A stretch of 64,000 bases of DNA, taken from assembly GCF_030848805.1 (NCBI RefSeq), contig NC_092365.1, forward strand, positions 7,254,001 through 7,318,000, given 5' to 3'. The translations under genes and the position numbers were made by a program. Origin of the DNA: Temnothorax longispinosus (Eukaryota; Arthropoda; Insecta; Hymenoptera; Formicidae). Of this stretch, positions 63,965 to 64,000 are shown piece after piece; position 1 is the first letter of the stretch; every line of letters starts with the position of its first letter. A model generated the notes under the pieces. It searched no databases. It saw only the letters and a program-made list of their open reading frames with translations, and was not told the origin of the DNA.

Positions 63965-64000
63965 AAACACGAACGCAAATATGTCAACGTACATTTTGAC

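Larger units (their letters stand above)
57699..64000. mobile_element. PIF/Harbinger element, runs past the right edge
   Basis: Holds a plus-strand DDE_4-type transposase and, convergent to it, a minus-strand BESS-domain gene, the two-gene layout of insect Harbingers. The left end is probably GGCTGCCTTCACATGCGG at about 57702, based on resemblance to Harbinger ends. The right end is outside the window. Nested inside are a 2.5-kb LTR-like insertion and an intron packed with repeats. Confidence 0.7.

Overview
This window looks like a piece of an arthropod nuclear genome, most likely an insect and plausibly a hymenopteran such as an ant. The grounds are a single intron-containing host gene, AT-rich intergenic DNA, microsatellites, and a dense load of insect-type transposable elements (Penelope-like, Jockey/I-type, Ty3/Gypsy, R2-like, Crypton, Harbinger, hAT, piggyBac and mariner). 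I see no bacterial operons, tRNA genes or CRISPR arrays.

Host part (1-8.6 kb). The only host gene I can assemble is on the minus strand. It is an SFT2-family vesicle transport protein with four exons (8442-8510, 5453-5622, 1486-1603, 1289-1417) that splice to a 161-residue four-helix membrane protein. Its introns hold a hAT-type element with an exact 8-bp target duplication, a TTAA-flanked MITE, a mariner MITE, a piggyBac remnant and a decayed copy of the gene's own last exon.

Transposon nest 1 (9-36 kb). Several MITEs and long palindromes are followed by a 9.1-kb element with CCCA...TGGG ends (12596-21691). A full-length non-LTR retrotransposon (15739-20844, 14-bp target duplication) sits inside that element. 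The 9.1-kb element itself split the left arm of an older inverted repeat whose other arm lies at 34.1-34.5 kb. Between those arms lie a Crypton tyrosine-recombinase pseudogene, palindromic units one of which swallowed a piece of 28S rRNA, an inverted duplication of a CXC-domain transposon gene, a 2.5-kb LTR-like insertion, and two Penelope-like elements bounded by inverted repeats that carry hammerhead-ribozyme cores.

Transposon nest 2 (36-57 kb). A Jockey/I-type non-LTR element on the minus strand (about 36.1-48.2 kb) was hit by a 5.6-kb Ty3/Gypsy element (39136-44761), a 1.1-kb LTR-like element and a CCCA-type MITE. Next come a second, truncated Gypsy element on the minus strand (48.9-52.3 kb, cut by a TTAA MITE), an R2-like non-LTR element cut by a 1.18-kb palindrome (52.35-56.26 kb), and a hAT MITE.

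Transposon nest 3 (57.7-64 kb). A PIF/Harbinger element runs past the right edge. Its transposase is interrupted by a 2.5-kb LTR-like insertion and by an intron filled with other repeats, and its convergent BESS-domain partner gene is at the edge.

The most unusual signal is a group of four otherwise different elements that all start CCCA, end TGGG, iterate a short element-specific motif and make a 2-bp target duplication. For one of them, the window itself contains a matching empty site.
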